A DNA stretch of 64,000 nucleotides from contig NZ_CAJYGQ010000007.1 in NCBI RefSeq assembly GCF_913773635.1, positions 248,001 to 312,000 on the forward strand, given 5' to 3'. Shown in pieces: positions 44,164 through 51,713 of the stretch. Source of the stretch: an uncultured Mucilaginibacter sp. (GTDB taxonomy: Bacteria > Bacteroidota > Bacteroidia > Sphingobacteriales > Sphingobacteriaceae). Each line of letters begins with the position of its first letter. The stretch's first letter is position 1. The notes beneath the pieces were generated by a model. It had not been told where the DNA came from. It did no database searches and saw nothing but the letters and a program-made list of their open reading frames with translations. The position numbers and the translations under genes were made by a program.

Positions 44164-44997
44164 TCAATACTTTTTAGCTACGTTATACAGCACATTCAAA
44201 TCTAACTGTGTAAGCTGAGGGCTTACGTCTGTTTGTACAAAGTGAAGTTTAAAGGCTTTAATGGCGGCAGGTAAATTAGTGGTATCATACCCAATGATGC
44301 GCAAGGCGGCCACATAATCGAAAGTTTCGGGAGCCAGTTCTAAAACATCATCGCTCCAGTATCCAAAGCCGCTTTTAGCCAACGTCTTCCATGGAAAATA
44401 TGCACTGGGATCGGTTTTACGGCCAGGGGCAATATCACTGTGGCCAATAAAATTTGCTGTAGGAATGTTATAAGCCTTTTTTAGTTTTGCCAATAGCAAT
44501 ATCAGACTTTTTACCTGTGCCTCCTGAAAGGGTTGTACGCCGTTGTTATCCAGTTCAATACCTATTGAGCAACTGTTCATATCAGTAACGCTGCCCCACT
44601 TGCTCACTCCGGCATGCCATGAGCGGAGATAATCATTAAGCATATGGTAAACTTTTCCGTCGCGGCTTACTACATAGTGAGCGCTCACTTGCGTGCGGGT
44701 AAGGGTGAAAGTATTAAGCGTTTGCTTTGCCGAATCTTGCGCAGTATGATGAATAATAACATAGTTGGGCTTACGTAAATTGAAGTTTACAGTAGCTACA
44801 AATTCCGAAGGAATAGCCGTACCTGCACTATCAGCCAGCCTCACGGTGTCTTTAATTTTTACGATATCCAGCAAGCTGTCTATTTGTGTTTTATAAACCT
44901 TTGGGCTGTTATTTACAATAGTAGCCGGCTTTTTGGTTTTGCAGGAAGAAATTATAGTAAGTGCAAGAAAATAGTATGCGTAGGATTTTAAGTTCAT
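44164..44997 (-). CDS. N-acetylmuramoyl-L-alanine amidase (Amidase_2 fold) lipoprotein
   Basis: The protein of about 277 residues has a lipoprotein signal (ALTIISSC). An AmpD-like domain follows with zinc ligands in YVIIHHTA, SWHAGVSKWG and GHSDIAPGRKTDPS. It should cleave the amide between MurNAc and the stem peptide in cell-wall turnover. The ATG at 44997 overlaps the stop of the broken gene upstream (ATGA), suggesting the two were once translationally coupled. Confidence 0.92.
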   Translation of the reverse strand: MNLKSYAYYFLALTIISSCKTKKPATIVNNSPKVYKTQIDSLLDIVKIKDTVRLADSAGTAIPSEFVATVNFNLRKPNYVIIHHTAQDSAKQTLNTFTLTRTQVSAHYVVSRDGKVYHMLNDYLRSWHAGVSKWGSVTDMNSCSIGIELDNNGVQPFQEAQVKSLILLLAKLKKAYNIPTANFIGHSDIAPGRKTDPSAYFPWKTLAKSGFGYWSDDVLELAPETFDYVAALRIIGYDTTNLPAAIKAFKLHFVQTDVSPQLTQLDLNVLYNVAKKY

Positions 44998-45307
44998 TGC
45001 CAATCAGTGAGTTTTATCAGTTTACAGAACTCTGCTAAATTAAGTAAAGTATTAGGAGCTTCATCTGTGTTTTCAATACATTCAAATTCGTGAAATGTGT
45101 GGTCAAATTCATCATTCCACTGGTCGAAATGTAAATCGGGTAGGTGCCATTGGTTGCATAAAAGAACTCGCCGCTAATGAGTTTTGATTGGATGAGCGTT
45201 TGTAATTTGTCTACATCGAAAGTTTGCTCACCTTTGAAAACTACGTAGCTATAATTTTTATAGTTGGCACCATCGCGATAGAGATAGGAGAATTTAATGT
45301 TGGGCAT
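44994..45307 (-). pseudogene. Small protein of unknown function broken by one frameshift
   Basis: Starting at ATG 45307 the frame reads MPNIKFSYLYRDGANYKNY and continues through DKLQTLIQSKLISGEFFYAT. At about 45152-45157 the good frame moves: the continuation WHLPDLHFDQWNDEFDHTF, rich in charged and aromatic residues, runs to TGA at 44994-44996, overlapping the amidase ATG by ATGA. The unshifted frame stops earlier with an unlikely tail. One missing base explains this; a sequencing error is possible. The rejoined protein has about 104 residues. It is divergent from the C-protein gene across the C-boxes. Family function unknown. Confidence 0.8.
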
Positions 45308-45311
45308 ATTC

Positions 45312-45319
45312 CAAATATA
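45312..45319 (-). promoter_or_regulatory. -7 promoter box of the divergent small gene
   Basis: TATATTTG on the minus strand ends 4 nt before ATG 45307. Its -33 region would fall inside the C-boxes at 45331-45354, so the controller protein could also affect this promoter. Confidence 0.55.
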
Positions 45320-45330
45320 ATAAAATGACA

Positions 45331-45354
45331 CTTATAGTCCGTTGGCTTATAGTC
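45331..45354 (+). promoter_or_regulatory. Tandem C-box operator upstream of the controller gene
   Basis: CTTATAGTC occurs at 45331-45339 and again at 45346-45354, 15 nt apart, joined by CGTTGG. This TTATAGTC-N-TTATAGTC layout matches operators bound by dimers of R-M controller (C) proteins. In those systems the upstream site activates and the downstream site represses the C-R transcript. It ends 22 nt before the start codon of the HTH gene. Confidence 0.82.
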
Positions 45355-45376
45355 AACAAAAATTCAAATTGCCTTA

Positions 45377-45598
45377 ATGGGCATTAAAGAGAATGTTGGA
45401 CTAAGAATTAGAGAATTGCGTAAGCAAATTGGTATATCTCAGGAGGCGTTAGCTAACAAGGCAGAAATAGATAGAACTTACGTTACCGATGTTGAAAATG
45501 GGCGTCGAAACATCTCAATTGAGAATTTAGAGAAGCTCGTTGACGCTTTAAATATATCATTTACCGATTTTTTCAACTCTTCAAACTTTAATAAATAA
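45377..45598 (+). CDS. Controller (C)-type HTH transcription regulator, XRE family
   Basis: The 73-residue protein is almost entirely an HTH_3 domain: GLRIRELRKQIGISQEAL, then a recognition segment DRTYVTDVENGRRNIS and a dimer helix ENLEKLVDALNI. Size and the DRTY-(I/V)-ERxxRN-like motif match C proteins that time restriction genes (such as C.Esp1396I). The upstream tandem C-boxes strongly support that class. The stop overlaps the next start (TAATG), as in C-R operons, so the nuclease-helicase is its likely regulated partner. Confidence 0.9.
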   Translation: MGIKENVGLRIRELRKQIGISQEALANKAEIDRTYVTDVENGRRNISIENLEKLVDALNISFTDFFNSSNFNK

Positions 45599-47592
45599 TG
45601 GGAGCATTCTACATAAATGCAATCTCCCAGTTTATTAATGAAACGGTTGATTCAATAACGGGTAAACTTACTCGTGCATCTGGCAAAGCTGGTTTTTACC
45701 AGCAGATGCATTCCCAAACTGCTTCGTGGGAAGAAGAAATATCGTTATTACAAGATGTCTTAACTCAAGTAATATCAGCTTTTGTTGATGCTACTTCATG
45801 GGGTATTTTATTAGAATATCCTATCGCTCGGCGTAGTAAACGAATTGATGTTGTTTTAATTTGCAACGAGATAATTGTAGTTATTGAGTTTAAAGCAGGG
45901 CGAAACGAATATACAGTTGCCGACCAAGAGCAATTATTAGATTACTGTTTAGATCTTCGAGATTTTCACTTTCAATCAAGAGGCCGAACAATTGTTCCAC
46001 TATTATTAGCCACGAATGCTAAAGACATTGAAAATGCTATCTTCAAATCAGAGCATTTAGTTCAATCAATGATTTTTGCTAATTCTTCAAATTTAGCCCC
46101 AACCTTATTAGCGACTATTAAGACTTTAGATGGTAAATGTAAAACGCAAGATTTTGAAGAATGGGACCGAAGTAATTATTCGCCCACACCTACTATTATA
46201 GAGGCAGCCCAAACTTTGTATTCGGGTAAGTCGGTGATAGAAATATCGCGCTCTCATGCTGAAGCAACCAATCTTACTAAAACTACGACGGCTGTTATCA
46301 ATGCTATAAAGCACGCAAAAGGGAATAATAAAAAGATTATTTGCTTTATTACAGGCGTTCCAGGGGCAGGTAAAACACTTGCTGGATTGGATATAGCCCA
46401 CCACAGTGAATTTCAAACATCCGAGAATGCCTCGGCTACATTTTTGTCAGGTAATGGTCCGTTAATAAAAGTGTTGAGGGAAGCTCTAAAACGAGATTCC
46501 ACCAAAAGGTTAAAGCAAGAAGACAAAAGCGTAAAAGCACGAGAACAAGAAAGAATAATTGCATTTATAGAAAATGTACATCGATTCATCGACGCATACT
46601 TCTTTGATAAATCGAAAATTCCAAATACCCAAATTGTGATTTTTGATGAAGCTCAAAGGGCTTGGAACGCTGAGCATTCTTTGCGAAAATTTAACAGAAA
46701 TCATTCGGAACCCGAGATGATGTTTGAGGTAATGAATCGACATGAAGATTGGGCTGTAATTGTTGCATTGGTTGGTGGAGGACAAGAGATAAATACAGGA
46801 GAGGCTGGTTTGCCAGAATGGGGTCGTGTAATTGCGCAAAGATTTAACAACTGGACCGCTTACATATCACCTGAGTTAAAGGTTGGAGACCATAGTACAG
46901 GAAACTTAACATTATTTGAGCAGCAGCCAAGCAACGTGAATATTATAGAAGCTCCCGAATTGCATTTGAGTGTTTCAATCCGCTCTTACAAAGCAGAGGG
47001 TTTATCAAGATGGGTAAATCAGGTTTTAACCAACAACCCAATAGCTGCTAGTGATACTTACAAAACGGATTTAATAGACTATAACATTATTATAACAAGA
47101 GACCTAAACAAAGCCAAGCAATGGCTAAAAGACAATTGCTTAGGTTCAAGAAGGATGGGATTAGTAGCCAGTTCTGGCGCACGAAGATTGCGGCCTTACG
47201 GGCTTGAGGTTCGTACTGAGTTTGAGGAACCAGAATGGTTTCTTAATCCACGAGATGATATAAGGTCTTCATATTATTTAGAAATTCCAGCCACAGAATT
47301 TGGAGTACAAGGTTTGGAGTTAGATTGGACTGGCGTATGCTGGGATGGAGATTTGAGAAGGCAAAAAGGTGTTTGGGAGTTCAAATCTTTTAAGGGTTCA
47401 AAGTGGTTAAGTGTCAGCAAAAAGGAAAATCAAACGTATATCATAAACAAATATCGAGTATTATTAACAAGGGCTCGAGAAGGCATGGTTATCTTTGTTC
47501 CGCAAGGTGACAACGAAGACCCTACTCGAAACCCTCAAGTTTATAACGATATTGCTAATTATTTAGTAGAATGTGGAGTGAAGGAGCTTTAA
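45598..47592 (+). CDS. PD-(D/E)XK nuclease fused to DUF2075-type SF1 helicase
   Basis: The 664-residue protein has two parts. Residues about 60-130 form a restriction-like nuclease: Asp84 in RIDVVL, Glu97-x-Lys99 in IEFKAG and a QxxxY-like helix near 109-116. From about 245 a helicase follows: Walker A GVPGAGKT (253-260), Walker B with DEAQ (350-353), motif III GGGQE (393-397), an Arg in SIRSY (460-464), motif V near QGLELDW (571-577) and motif VI YRVLLTRAR (619-627). The order fits DUF2075. The gene looks more A+T-rich than its neighbours. It overlaps the C-protein gene; no methyltransferase is adjacent. A DNA-targeting defence effector is an inference. Confidence 0.88.
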   Translation: MGAFYINAISQFINETVDSITGKLTRASGKAGFYQQMHSQTASWEEEISLLQDVLTQVISAFVDATSWGILLEYPIARRSKRIDVVLICNEIIVVIEFKAGRNEYTVADQEQLLDYCLDLRDFHFQSRGRTIVPLLLATNAKDIENAIFKSEHLVQSMIFANSSNLAPTLLATIKTLDGKCKTQDFEEWDRSNYSPTPTIIEAAQTLYSGKSVIEISRSHAEATNLTKTTTAVINAIKHAKGNNKKIICFITGVPGAGKTLAGLDIAHHSEFQTSENASATFLSGNGPLIKVLREALKRDSTKRLKQEDKSVKAREQERIIAFIENVHRFIDAYFFDKSKIPNTQIVIFDEAQRAWNAEHSLRKFNRNHSEPEMMFEVMNRHEDWAVIVALVGGGQEINTGEAGLPEWGRVIAQRFNNWTAYISPELKVGDHSTGNLTLFEQQPSNVNIIEAPELHLSVSIRSYKAEGLSRWVNQVLTNNPIAASDTYKTDLIDYNIIITRDLNKAKQWLKDNCLGSRRMGLVASSGARRLRPYGLEVRTEFEEPEWFLNPRDDIRSSYYLEIPATEFGVQGLELDWTGVCWDGDLRRQKGVWEFKSFKGSKWLSVSKKENQTYIINKYRVLLTRAREGMVIFVPQGDNEDPTRNPQVYNDIANYLVECGVKEL

Positions 47593-47595
47593 TCC

Positions 47596-48435
47596 CTACA
47601 ACTCCTCGCTCCTAAAAGTATCGCCCTGTCTTACATCTCCCGTTTCGTAGCCCTTTTTGAACCAGTGCATGCGTTGTACGCTGGTGCCGTGGGTAAATGA
47701 GTCGGGCGATACACGGCCTTGGGTGAGGCGGTCATCTCCTATGGCGTTGGCGGCATTCAGGGCTTCTTCAATATCACCAGTCTCTAAGAAACCGCGTTTT
47801 TGCTGATAATGTGCCCAAACTCCTGCGTAAAAATCGGCCTGGAGTTCAAGTTTTACTGATAATTTGTTGTATTCTTCTTCGCTCAGCTGCTCACGCGCCT
47901 GCTGCATTTTGTCAGACACGCCTAAAAGCTTTTGTACGTGATGGCCTACCTCATGTGCAATTACATAAGCCCGGGCAAAATCACCTGCGGCGCCAAAGCG
48001 TTGCTCCAGTTCATTAAAAAAGGTTAAGTCAATGTATACCTTACGGTCGGCCGGGCAATAGAATGGGCCCGATGCTTCACCGGCAAAACCACAGCCACTG
48101 GTTTCTACCTGTCCTTCAAAAAAGTGGATAGTAGGTTCCTGGTAAGTTCCGCCCATTTGCTTAAACAACTGGTGCCAGGTGTCTTCGGTGTCGGCCAGTA
48201 CAACACGGGCAAAGCTTTGCTCTTTGCTCTTTGATTCGGTTAGTTTTGTGTTTTGCTGGCTGCCACCGGTTTGTCCATCGCCGCCCTGTAAAATTTGCGA
48301 CGGATTTACACCGGTAAACATGTATATAATAACCCCAATAATTCCTAATACGCCGCCGCCTAAAGCCATACGGCCACCGCCGCTGCTGCTACCTTCTTCG
48401 GCGTTACTGCTTTCGCGTCTGCCCATCCATTGCAT
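47596..48435 (-). CDS. Neutral zinc metallopeptidase (YpfJ family)
   Basis: The 279-residue protein has an N-terminal Gly/Ser-rich cytoplasmic segment, one membrane helix (about 26-42) and a periplasmic metallopeptidase domain. The HEVGHHVQ motif gives zinc ligands His161 and His165 and catalytic Glu162. The conserved ends CGFAGEASGPFYCPADRKVYID and the C-terminal FTHGTSVQRMHWFKKGYETG support the YpfJ assignment. Substrate unknown. ATG 48426 is an alternative start. Confidence 0.94.
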   Translation of the reverse strand: MQWMGRRESSNAEEGSSSGGGRMALGGGVLGIIGVIIYMFTGVNPSQILQGGDGQTGGSQQNTKLTESKSKEQSFARVVLADTEDTWHQLFKQMGGTYQEPTIHFFEGQVETSGCGFAGEASGPFYCPADRKVYIDLTFFNELEQRFGAAGDFARAYVIAHEVGHHVQKLLGVSDKMQQAREQLSEEEYNKLSVKLELQADFYAGVWAHYQQKRGFLETGDIEEALNAANAIGDDRLTQGRVSPDSFTHGTSVQRMHWFKKGYETGDVRQGDTFRSEEL

Positions 48436-48603
48436 AGTGTGAGTGTTTTAAGTGTTTCGGAAGTAACATTAAACAAGTAAATATTGTTCGCAGCTTCATT
48501 TGGTATTATTACAAGGTCGGGCTGTTGTCATTTTAAATAAGCTTAACCCTCGTACAGCACCGGCTATGTATCTTTACGCCCTTAATTTGTACTCAATAAA
48601 TAC

Positions 48604-49833
48604 ATGGCTACTAAGCAAAATCATTTCTTCCTCATACTAATATTAGGTTCGTTAACGGCATTGGGGCCGTTTTCTATTGATATGTACTTGCCCAGCTTTC
48701 CGGCCATAGCCAAAGACCTGGACACTACCATTGAACGTGTAGCATTATCGTTATCAAGTTATTTTGTGGGCATATCATTAGGGCAGTTACTGTACGGGCC
48801 TTTATTGGACAAGTTTGGCCGTAAAAAGCCATTGTACATTGGCCTTGCCGTATACCTGCTGGCCTCATTTGGCTGTATGATGGTAAGCACGGTTGACGGA
48901 CTAATTGGCCTGCGCTTTATACAAGCTATTGGCAGTTGCGCCGCCGCTGTGGCTGCTGTAGCCATGGTGCGCGATTTATTTCCGGTAGAGGAGAACGCCA
49001 AGGTATTTGCCTTACTTATGCTGGTAGTAGGTGTATCGCCTATGGTGGCACCTGCCGTTGGCGGTTACGTAACCAAGCATTTGGGCTGGCATGCCATATT
49101 TTTAATACTGGCTGGCATTGCGGTAATCATACTGTTGGCTGTAATATTTGCCCTGCCTGATAAATATGTACCTAACCGGAAACTTTCGCTCAGGCCGGCG
49201 CCAATGCTTAGCAACTTTGCACAGGTTTTGAAAAATCCGCAGTTTTTTACTTACGTACTTACCGGGGCATTGTCATTTGCAGGGCTGTTCACTTATGTGG
49301 CCGGATCGCCGTTGGTGTTTATGCAAATGTATAAAGTTAGCGAAGATGTTTACGGATGGATATTTGCGGGTCTTTCAGTTGGATTTATTGGTTCGAGCCA
49401 GGTAAATAGCTGGATGCTTAAACGCGGACTCACCAGTCAGCAAATAGTTCCGGTGGCGTTAACAGTGCAAATTGTGGCTGGTTTAGTATTTATACTAGTT
49501 GCCATGAGCGGCTGGATGGGTTTAACAGGTATTATCATCATGCTGTTCGTTGTCCTGTCGTGCATTGGTATAATTAGCCCAAATGCCTCCGCGCTTTCGC
49601 TAGCGCCATTCTCACACAATGCAGGCACCGCTTCGGCCTTAATGGGTGCATTGCAATTGGGTTTAGGCGCAGTAGCCTCAATGGGTATTGGGTTTTTCCA
49701 TGCGTTAACAGCTATTCCGTTGGCAAGTATTATGGCCGCAACTGCGGTATTAGCCGGCGTAGCTTACATGGTAGGCAAACGTGCAATAAAACAACCTATA
49801 GCTGCAAGCGAAGCCGGTATAGCGCTACATTAA
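48604..49833 (+). CDS. Multidrug efflux transporter, Bcr/CflA family MFS
   Basis: The 409-residue protein has twelve predicted membrane helices and the DHA1 Bcr/CflA signatures: GPFSIDMYLPSFPAIAKDL at the N-terminus, GQLLYGPLLDKFGRKKPL (motif A) and the helix-4 and 5 region with GVSPMVAPAVGGYV (motif C). It exports drugs such as bicyclomycin or chloramphenicol by proton antiport; the natural substrate is unknown. TATCTTTA about 28 nt upstream is a possible -7 box. Confidence 0.93.
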   Translation: MATKQNHFFLILILGSLTALGPFSIDMYLPSFPAIAKDLDTTIERVALSLSSYFVGISLGQLLYGPLLDKFGRKKPLYIGLAVYLLASFGCMMVSTVDGLIGLRFIQAIGSCAAAVAAVAMVRDLFPVEENAKVFALLMLVVGVSPMVAPAVGGYVTKHLGWHAIFLILAGIAVIILLAVIFALPDKYVPNRKLSLRPAPMLSNFAQVLKNPQFFTYVLTGALSFAGLFTYVAGSPLVFMQMYKVSEDVYGWIFAGLSVGFIGSSQVNSWMLKRGLTSQQIVPVALTVQIVAGLVFILVAMSGWMGLTGIIIMLFVVLSCIGIISPNASALSLAPFSHNAGTASALMGALQLGLGAVASMGIGFFHALTAIPLASIMAATAVLAGVAYMVGKRAIKQPIAASEAGIALH

Positions 49834-49835
49834 AT

Positions 49836-50408
49836 TTATGATATAGAAACGATAGATTTTGGCGTAATACAGTTGTGTATTTTGCGGTCAAATTCATTTA
49901 TGTCGTCTATACATTCTACAGCATCAAAAAATGAAAGACCAGTGAATTTCGTATCCGGACGGCATTGAGACATAAAGCGGTCGTAGAAACCTTTGCCGTA
50001 TCCTACTCTGTAACCTTTGATATCAAAAGCAAGCAGGGGTACAAGCATCAGATCAATTTGGTTGACATCAATTAGGTTGCCGGTTACGGGCTCGGGTATG
50101 CCAAAAGCATTTGTAGCCAGCTCCAAATCTGCATCGTCGGCATAGTTTAGCATGGTATTATTGGCAAAGTTTGCTTTAGGAAATATTCTTAAAATATGCG
50201 GATGCGTTTCTTGTAACCAATTACGTATTAAAAAAGTATCCGGCTCTTTGCGTTGATGTATAGGTAAGAATAAGTGTATGCAGCCAACGCCTGATAGGTC
50301 AAGCTGTTGAAATTGTGCAAGTAGTGCCTTGTTAAGATCGTTGTATTCGGCTTGCGAAAGTTGGTTGCGCTTTTGAATATATACTTTGCGCAGTTGTGCT
50401 TTGGTCAC
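49836..50408 (-). CDS. 5-formyltetrahydrofolate cyclo-ligase
   Basis: The 190-residue enzyme converts 5-formyl-THF to 5,10-methenyl-THF with ATP. Family features are the N-terminal AQLRKVYIQKRNQLS block with its ATP-binding Lys/Arg, and the C-terminal VPLLAFDIKGYRVGYGKGFYDRF motif. It converges with the efflux gene (2-nt gap) and lies 3 nt after hepT on the same strand, probably read from the same transcript by chance of packing. Confidence 0.95.
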   Translation of the reverse strand: MTKAQLRKVYIQKRNQLSQAEYNDLNKALLAQFQQLDLSGVGCIHLFLPIHQRKEPDTFLIRNWLQETHPHILRIFPKANFANNTMLNYADDADLELATNAFGIPEPVTGNLIDVNQIDLMLVPLLAFDIKGYRVGYGKGFYDRFMSQCRPDTKFTGLSFFDAVECIDDINEFDRKIHNCITPKSIVSIS

Positions 50409-50411
50409 GCT

Positions 50412-50741
50412 TTATATGATTTTTAAAAGCTGTTCTTTTAGAACGGGCAAATCTCGTTTAGCGGTTTCATAAATAGTTTGAGCAGACACGCCAAAGTACT
50501 CATGTATGAGTTTGTTGCGCATGGCTTTCATTAAATTCCAGGGAATTGAAGGATATAATTGCTTTGAAGATTCGGATACCTTTGACGAGGCTTCGCCAAT
50601 AATTTCAAATCTTCTTATAACAGCATCTTGCAACAAAAAATTTGACCTAAACTCTAATTCAGTTTTGACGTCTAAGTATTCTAAGATCAAGTCGATTGAT
50701 TCAATTATATCATTGAAGTAAACTAAGTCGGACCGGCTCAT
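50412..50741 (-). CDS. hepT: HepT-like toxin (DUF86 / HEPN ribonuclease)
   Basis: The 109-residue HEPN-fold protein carries the HepT motif RX4HXY as R75NKLIH80EY82, the RNase active site whose Tyr is AMPylated by the cognate antitoxin. The FLLQDAVIRRFEIIGEASSKVS block is typical of DUF86. It overlaps the upstream nucleotidyltransferase gene by 4 nt (ATGA), the usual antitoxin-toxin order of type VII HepT/MntA systems. Confidence 0.93.
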   Translation of the reverse strand: MSRSDLVYFNDIIESIDLILEYLDVKTELEFRSNFLLQDAVIRRFEIIGEASSKVSESSKQLYPSIPWNLMKAMRNKLIHEYFGVSAQTIYETAKRDLPVLKEQLLKII

Positions 50742-51022
50742 AAAATTGGAACTAAAGTTTGTTCCACCTCATTTTTAATAGAGTTTTTTAGTGCGCCATA
50801 CTCAACAATATCAATTTTATGATTAGTGAGCTGTGCTATTTCTTCTTCAAGTTTTAATAGCGTAAGCAGTGTGAAGCCTGTAGATGGCTCAATTAACAAA
50901 TCGATATCGCTTTGACGTGTCATTGTGCCTTTTGCAAGTGATCCAAAAATTGCAGCCTGTTTTATATCGTAACGTTTTAAAATAGGAACAATAAGTGCTT
51001 TGTATTTTTCTAAATCCTGCAT
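50738..51022 (-). CDS. mntA: MntA-like minimal nucleotidyltransferase antitoxin
   Basis: The protein of about 94 residues begins MQDLEKYKALIVPIL and has the nucleotidyltransferase signature GSLAKGTMTRQSDIDLL with Gly27-Ser28 and Asp39/Asp41. MntA adds AMP to HepT and so silences it. ATG 51022 is preferred: a -7 box TACATTTG ends 3 nt upstream, and a longer reading would run through it. Paired with hepT by an ATGA overlap. Confidence 0.92.
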   Translation of the reverse strand: MQDLEKYKALIVPILKRYDIKQAAIFGSLAKGTMTRQSDIDLLIEPSTGFTLLTLLKLEEEIAQLTNHKIDIVEYGALKNSIKNEVEQTLVPIL

Positions 51023-51025
51023 ACT

Positions 51026-51033
51026 CAAATGTA
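51026..51033 (-). promoter_or_regulatory. -7 promoter box of mntA-hepT
   Basis: TACATTTG on the minus strand ends 3 nt before the mntA ATG. It implies a leaderless transcript. No TTG at the usual -33 distance. Confidence 0.55.
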
Positions 51034-51050
51034 ACAGATTTAATGCCAAC

Positions 51051-51079
51051 AAAAAAGGCTTCCAAAAATGGAAGCCTTT
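51051..51079 (-). terminator. Terminator of efp
   Basis: A 10-bp stem (AAAGGCTTCC at 51054-51063 with 51070-51079) and a 6-nt loop; the minus-strand 3' side has a run of T (51051-51056). It separates efp from mntA-hepT. Confidence 0.9.
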
Positions 51080-51097
51080 GATATTTTTAAGTAAATA

Positions 51098-51661
51098 CTA
51101 ATTCTTAACACGCTCCATGTAAGCACCGGTAGCAGTATCAACTTTTACTTTATCACCTTCGTTAATAAATAACGGCACACGTATTTCAGCACCGGTTTCA
51201 ACGGTGGCAGCTTTAAGTGCGTTAGTTGATGTATCGCCTTTAACGGCTGGCTCTGAGTAAGTAATTTCCAATTCAACCGAAGCAGGTGCCTGTGCCATAA
51301 TAGGCTCATCACTTTCAAAAGCAATAATTACGTTAACACCTTCTTTTAAGAACTTAACGGCATTGCCAAATAAAAATTTCGGAATATTGAATTGCTCGTA
51401 AGTGGCATTGTCCATTACAACAAGGTCATTGCCATCTTCGTACAAATACTGATAGTCGCTGGTTTCAACACGGGCAATAGTAACCTCTTCGTCGGTACGG
51501 AAACGGTATTCAACCAGTTTTCCTGTTTTAACATTACGCATGCGGGCCTGGTAAAAGGCACGCAGGTTTCCCGGAGTACGGTGAATAAATTCTTCTACCT
51601 GCACTAAATCTCCGTTGAAGCGGAGGATATTTCCGTTTTTTACTTCTGATGCTTTAGACAT
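51098..51661 (-). CDS. efp: Elongation factor P
   Basis: EF-P relieves ribosome stalling at polyproline stretches. The 187-residue product has the three OB/KOW-type domains. The loop that contacts the peptidyl-transferase centre reads FIHRTPGNLRAF; the tip residue at the modified-Lys position of E. coli EF-P appears as Arg or Asn here, so it probably lacks beta-lysylation. The C-terminal INEGDKVKVDTATGAYMERVKN is canonical. It has its own promoter and terminator. Confidence 0.97.
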   Translation of the reverse strand: MSKASEVKNGNILRFNGDLVQVEEFIHRTPGNLRAFYQARMRNVKTGKLVEYRFRTDEEVTIARVETSDYQYLYEDGNDLVVMDNATYEQFNIPKFLFGNAVKFLKEGVNVIIAFESDEPIMAQAPASVELEITYSEPAVKGDTSTNALKAATVETGAEIRVPLFINEGDKVKVDTATGAYMERVKN

Positions 51662-51678
51662 AATAAATTTTCGTGGTG

Positions 51679-51709
51679 CAAAACTACCCGTTTAAGGGCA
51701 AACTATCAA
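51679..51709 (-). promoter_or_regulatory. Promoter of efp
   Basis: On the minus strand TTG (51707-51709), a 20-nt spacer, then TAGTTTTG (51679-51686), a full match to the phylum consensus 17 nt before the ATG. Confidence 0.82.
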
Positions 51710-51713
51710 GCAG

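Noticed and set aside
45035..45331. A 98-codon gene starting at 45331
   Set aside because: The initial eight codons run through the promoter box and the last part is the wrong frame; the ATGA overlap and residue pattern favour the shifted frame ending at 44994.
45377..47592. A toxin-antitoxin pair (HTH antitoxin plus toxin)
   Set aside because: The partner is a 664-residue nuclease-helicase and the operator is of the C-box type, so a controller-effector pair fits better.
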